The position numbers and the translations under genes were made by a program. From Candidatus Bipolaricaulota bacterium (lineage in GTDB: Bacteria; Bipolaricaulota; Bipolaricaulia; RBG-16-55-9), in the NCBI GenBank assembly GCA_027021605.1, contig JALUUA010000096.1:1-13299 (forward strand): DNA of 13,299 bases, given 5' to 3'. Position 1 is the stretch's first letter. The number at the start of each line of letters is the position of its first letter. Positions 12,112-13,299 of this stretch are shown in pieces. The notes under the pieces are model-generated. The model searched no databases. It had not been told where the DNA came from and saw only the letters and a list, made by a program, of their open reading frames with translations.

Positions 12112-12965
12112 GCGCAACCCTCATCGACGGCAAGGCGATTGCCCAACGAATCCGCGAGGAACTCACCCGGGAGATCGAGCGGCTGAAGGCCCAAGGGATC
12201 GTGCCCACCCTGGCGGTGCTGTGGGTGGGGGAGGACCCCGCCTCGGGCGTGTACTATCGCTCGAAGCAGCGGCTGGCGGAGCGCTTGGGGATCGAGTTCC
12301 GCGGGGAAGTTCTCCCTGCGGACACCTCCCAGGAGCAGCTCTTAGCACGCATCCAACAGCTGAACGAGGACCCCGAGGTGGAGGGGATCTTCGTGGAGTT
12401 CCCGCTGCCCCCGGGGATCTCCCCCGAGGCGGTGCGGGCGGCGATCGCGCCCGAGAAGGACGTCGACGGGATCACCCCCGTCAACCTGGGGAAGCTCCTC
12501 ATCGGGGAGGAGGGGCTCATCCCCGCGACGCCCTACGGGGTGATGGAGCTCCTGCGGGCCTCGGGCGTCGAGCTGAAGGGCGCCGATGCCGTGATGGTCG
12601 GCCGCAGCGAGGTCGTGGGCAAGCCCTTGGCTTTATTGCTGCTGCAGGCCCACGCGACCGTGACGATCTGCCACTCCCGGACGCGGGATCTGGGGGCGCA
12701 CACCCGCCGGGCGGACGTCTTGTGCGTGGCCGTCGGGCGGCCCAAGCTGATCACGGCCGACATGGTCAAGGAGGGCGCGGTGGTGATCGACATCGGGCTC
12801 AACGCCACGGAGGAGGGCGTGGTGGGGGACGTGGACTTCGAGGCCGTGAAAGAAAAAGCCGGGATGATCACGCCCGTCCCCGGGGGCGTGGGGCCGATGA
12901 CGGCCACTATTGTGCTCAAGAACGTGGTCGAGGCCACCAAGCGCCTGCGGGGGCTCTCCGCTTAA
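12108..12965 (+). CDS. folD: Bifunctional methylenetetrahydrofolate dehydrogenase/cyclohydrolase FolD
   Basis: A 285-residue protein of normal length; AAGGAG (12094-12099) lies eight bases before the ATG, which overlaps the nusB stop. FolD converts 5,10-methylene-THF to 10-formyl-THF through methenyl-THF, for purine and formyl-Met synthesis and, in acetogens, the Wood-Ljungdahl methyl branch. Catalytic features are SGVYYRSKQR (46-55, with Y49 and K53), KDVDGITPVNLG carrying the conserved aspartate, the dinucleotide-binding VGRSEVVGKPLA, and GGVGPMTATI near the end. One departure: the usual VQLPLP motif reads VEFPLP (96-101), so the glutamine that helps position the catalytic lysine is a glutamate, E97. 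Otherwise intact and probably active. Confidence 0.97.
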   Translation: MSATLIDGKAIAQRIREELTREIERLKAQGIVPTLAVLWVGEDPASGVYYRSKQRLAERLGIEFRGEVLPADTSQEQLLARIQQLNEDPEVEGIFVEFPLPPGISPEAVRAAIAPEKDVDGITPVNLGKLLIGEEGLIPATPYGVMELLRASGVELKGADAVMVGRSEVVGKPLALLLLQAHATVTICHSRTRDLGAHTRRADVLCVAVGRPKLITADMVKEGAVVIDIGLNATEEGVVGDVDFEAVKEKAGMITPVPGGVGPMTATIVLKNVVEATKRLRGLSA

Positions 12966-12984
12966 GCTTAATCTTAATCTTAAT
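12961..12984. repeat. CTTAAT hexanucleotide repeat at a convergent gene junction
   Basis: CTTAAG followed by three perfect CTTAAT units. The repeat supplies the TAA stop of folD (12963-12965) and, on the other strand, the TAA stop of the beta-helix gene (12980-12982). The intergenic gap is 14 bases, and no hairpin terminator is seen. Confidence 0.85.
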
Positions 12985-13299
12985 CCCCTTCGCCCTCCTC
13001 AGGGGGCCGGACGAACCCCTCCGGCCAGGGGTAGTCCTCGGGACTGGGGCAGAGGTTCCCGTTCCCGTTGTCGTACATCACGTTGTCCCGCCCTTGGACC
13101 GTCCCCTGAAACTCCCCCTCCGGGATGAACAACTCGGCACAGGCGGGCTTATGCAGGATCAAGCCCCAGTTGATGTTGCGGGCGATCTCGTTGCGGTTCA
13201 GCTCCACCTCCACGGAGCCCCGAAGCTCCACCCCGACGACGTTGAAGAGAACTTGGTTCTCCTCCGCGAGGATCTCCCCCGAGCCGCCCAGGGCGATCA
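12980..13299 (-). CDS. Right-handed parallel beta-helix repeat protein, C-terminal part (5' end outside window)
   Basis: The frame is open to the right edge of the window, so this is the last 105 or so residues of a longer protein. Repeats of the pectate-lyase/NosD beta-helix type are visible: ENQVLFNVVGVELRGSVEVE then LNRNEIARNINWGLILH, with asparagines at the turn positions. The final part has a two-cysteine pattern (KPACAELF and GNGNLCPSPED) and the ending YPWPEGF, followed by an acidic tail. I recognise this ending from beta-helix proteins of uncultured thermophilic bacteria, by memory only. Such proteins are usually secreted or surface-exposed and bind or cleave polysaccharides, or act in adhesion; nothing here indicates catalysis. 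Confidence 0.75.
   Translation of the reverse strand, partial: IALGGSGEILAEENQVLFNVVGVELRGSVEVELNRNEIARNINWGLILHKPACAELFIPEGEFQGTVQGRDNVMYDNGNGNLCPSPEDYPWPEGFVRPPEEGEGD

Overview
The window is about 13.3 kb of GC-rich, tightly packed bacterial DNA. I see no rRNA, tRNA, CRISPR array or insertion sequence. Gene content (MutS2 with an Smr domain, an Asp23/AmaP/DUF2273 set, EF-P with an arginine tip loop, a secreted subtilisin, a beta-helix protein) and GC-rich codon use suggest an early-branching, possibly thermophilic lineage. The beta-helix C-terminus reminds me of proteins common in Bipolaricaulota/Acetothermia (OP1), but that is an impression and not a placement.

Region 1 (1-1879, + strand) is a coupled trio: the 3' part of a YeeE/YedE sulfur-compound permease, a TusA-like sulfur carrier, and an uncharacterised ATP-grasp ligase with a three-cysteine motif. 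Together they look like uptake and handling of a sulfur species followed by an ATP-dependent ligation. Region 2 (1880-3724, +) holds a YbjQ-family protein and a 12-helix MFS exporter, each with its own candidate promoter.

Region 3 (3725-4660) is a compact accessory island, visibly less GC-rich than its surroundings. On the - strand it carries an AbrB-type antitoxin and a RelE/ParE-type toxin that is broken by a one-base frameshift. Upstream of these lies a previously unrecognised structured element of about 155 nt. It has a three-way-junction fold, a U7 tail on the - strand, a candidate promoter, and a loop resembling anti-Shine-Dalgarno sequence. It is the best candidate here for a new RNA.

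Region 4 (4661-12965, +) is a long collinear run: mutS2, a subtilisin-like protease, tatC, efp, asp23-like, amaP, DUF2273, nusB, folD. Several of these overlap by 4-14 nt, so it probably behaves as one or a few operons. The order asp23-like / nusB / folD recalls the yqhY-nusB-folD neighbourhood of Firmicutes. The protease has an odd insert between propeptide and catalytic domain that looks like an LPXTG-type sorting signal fused to a lipoprotein signal. Region 5 (12980-13299, - strand) is the 3' end of a convergent beta-helix surface protein.

Short in-frame hexanucleotide repeats recur at the 3' ends of genes (tatC, asp23-like, folD/beta-helix junction), and a purine-only tandem repeat precedes nusB.
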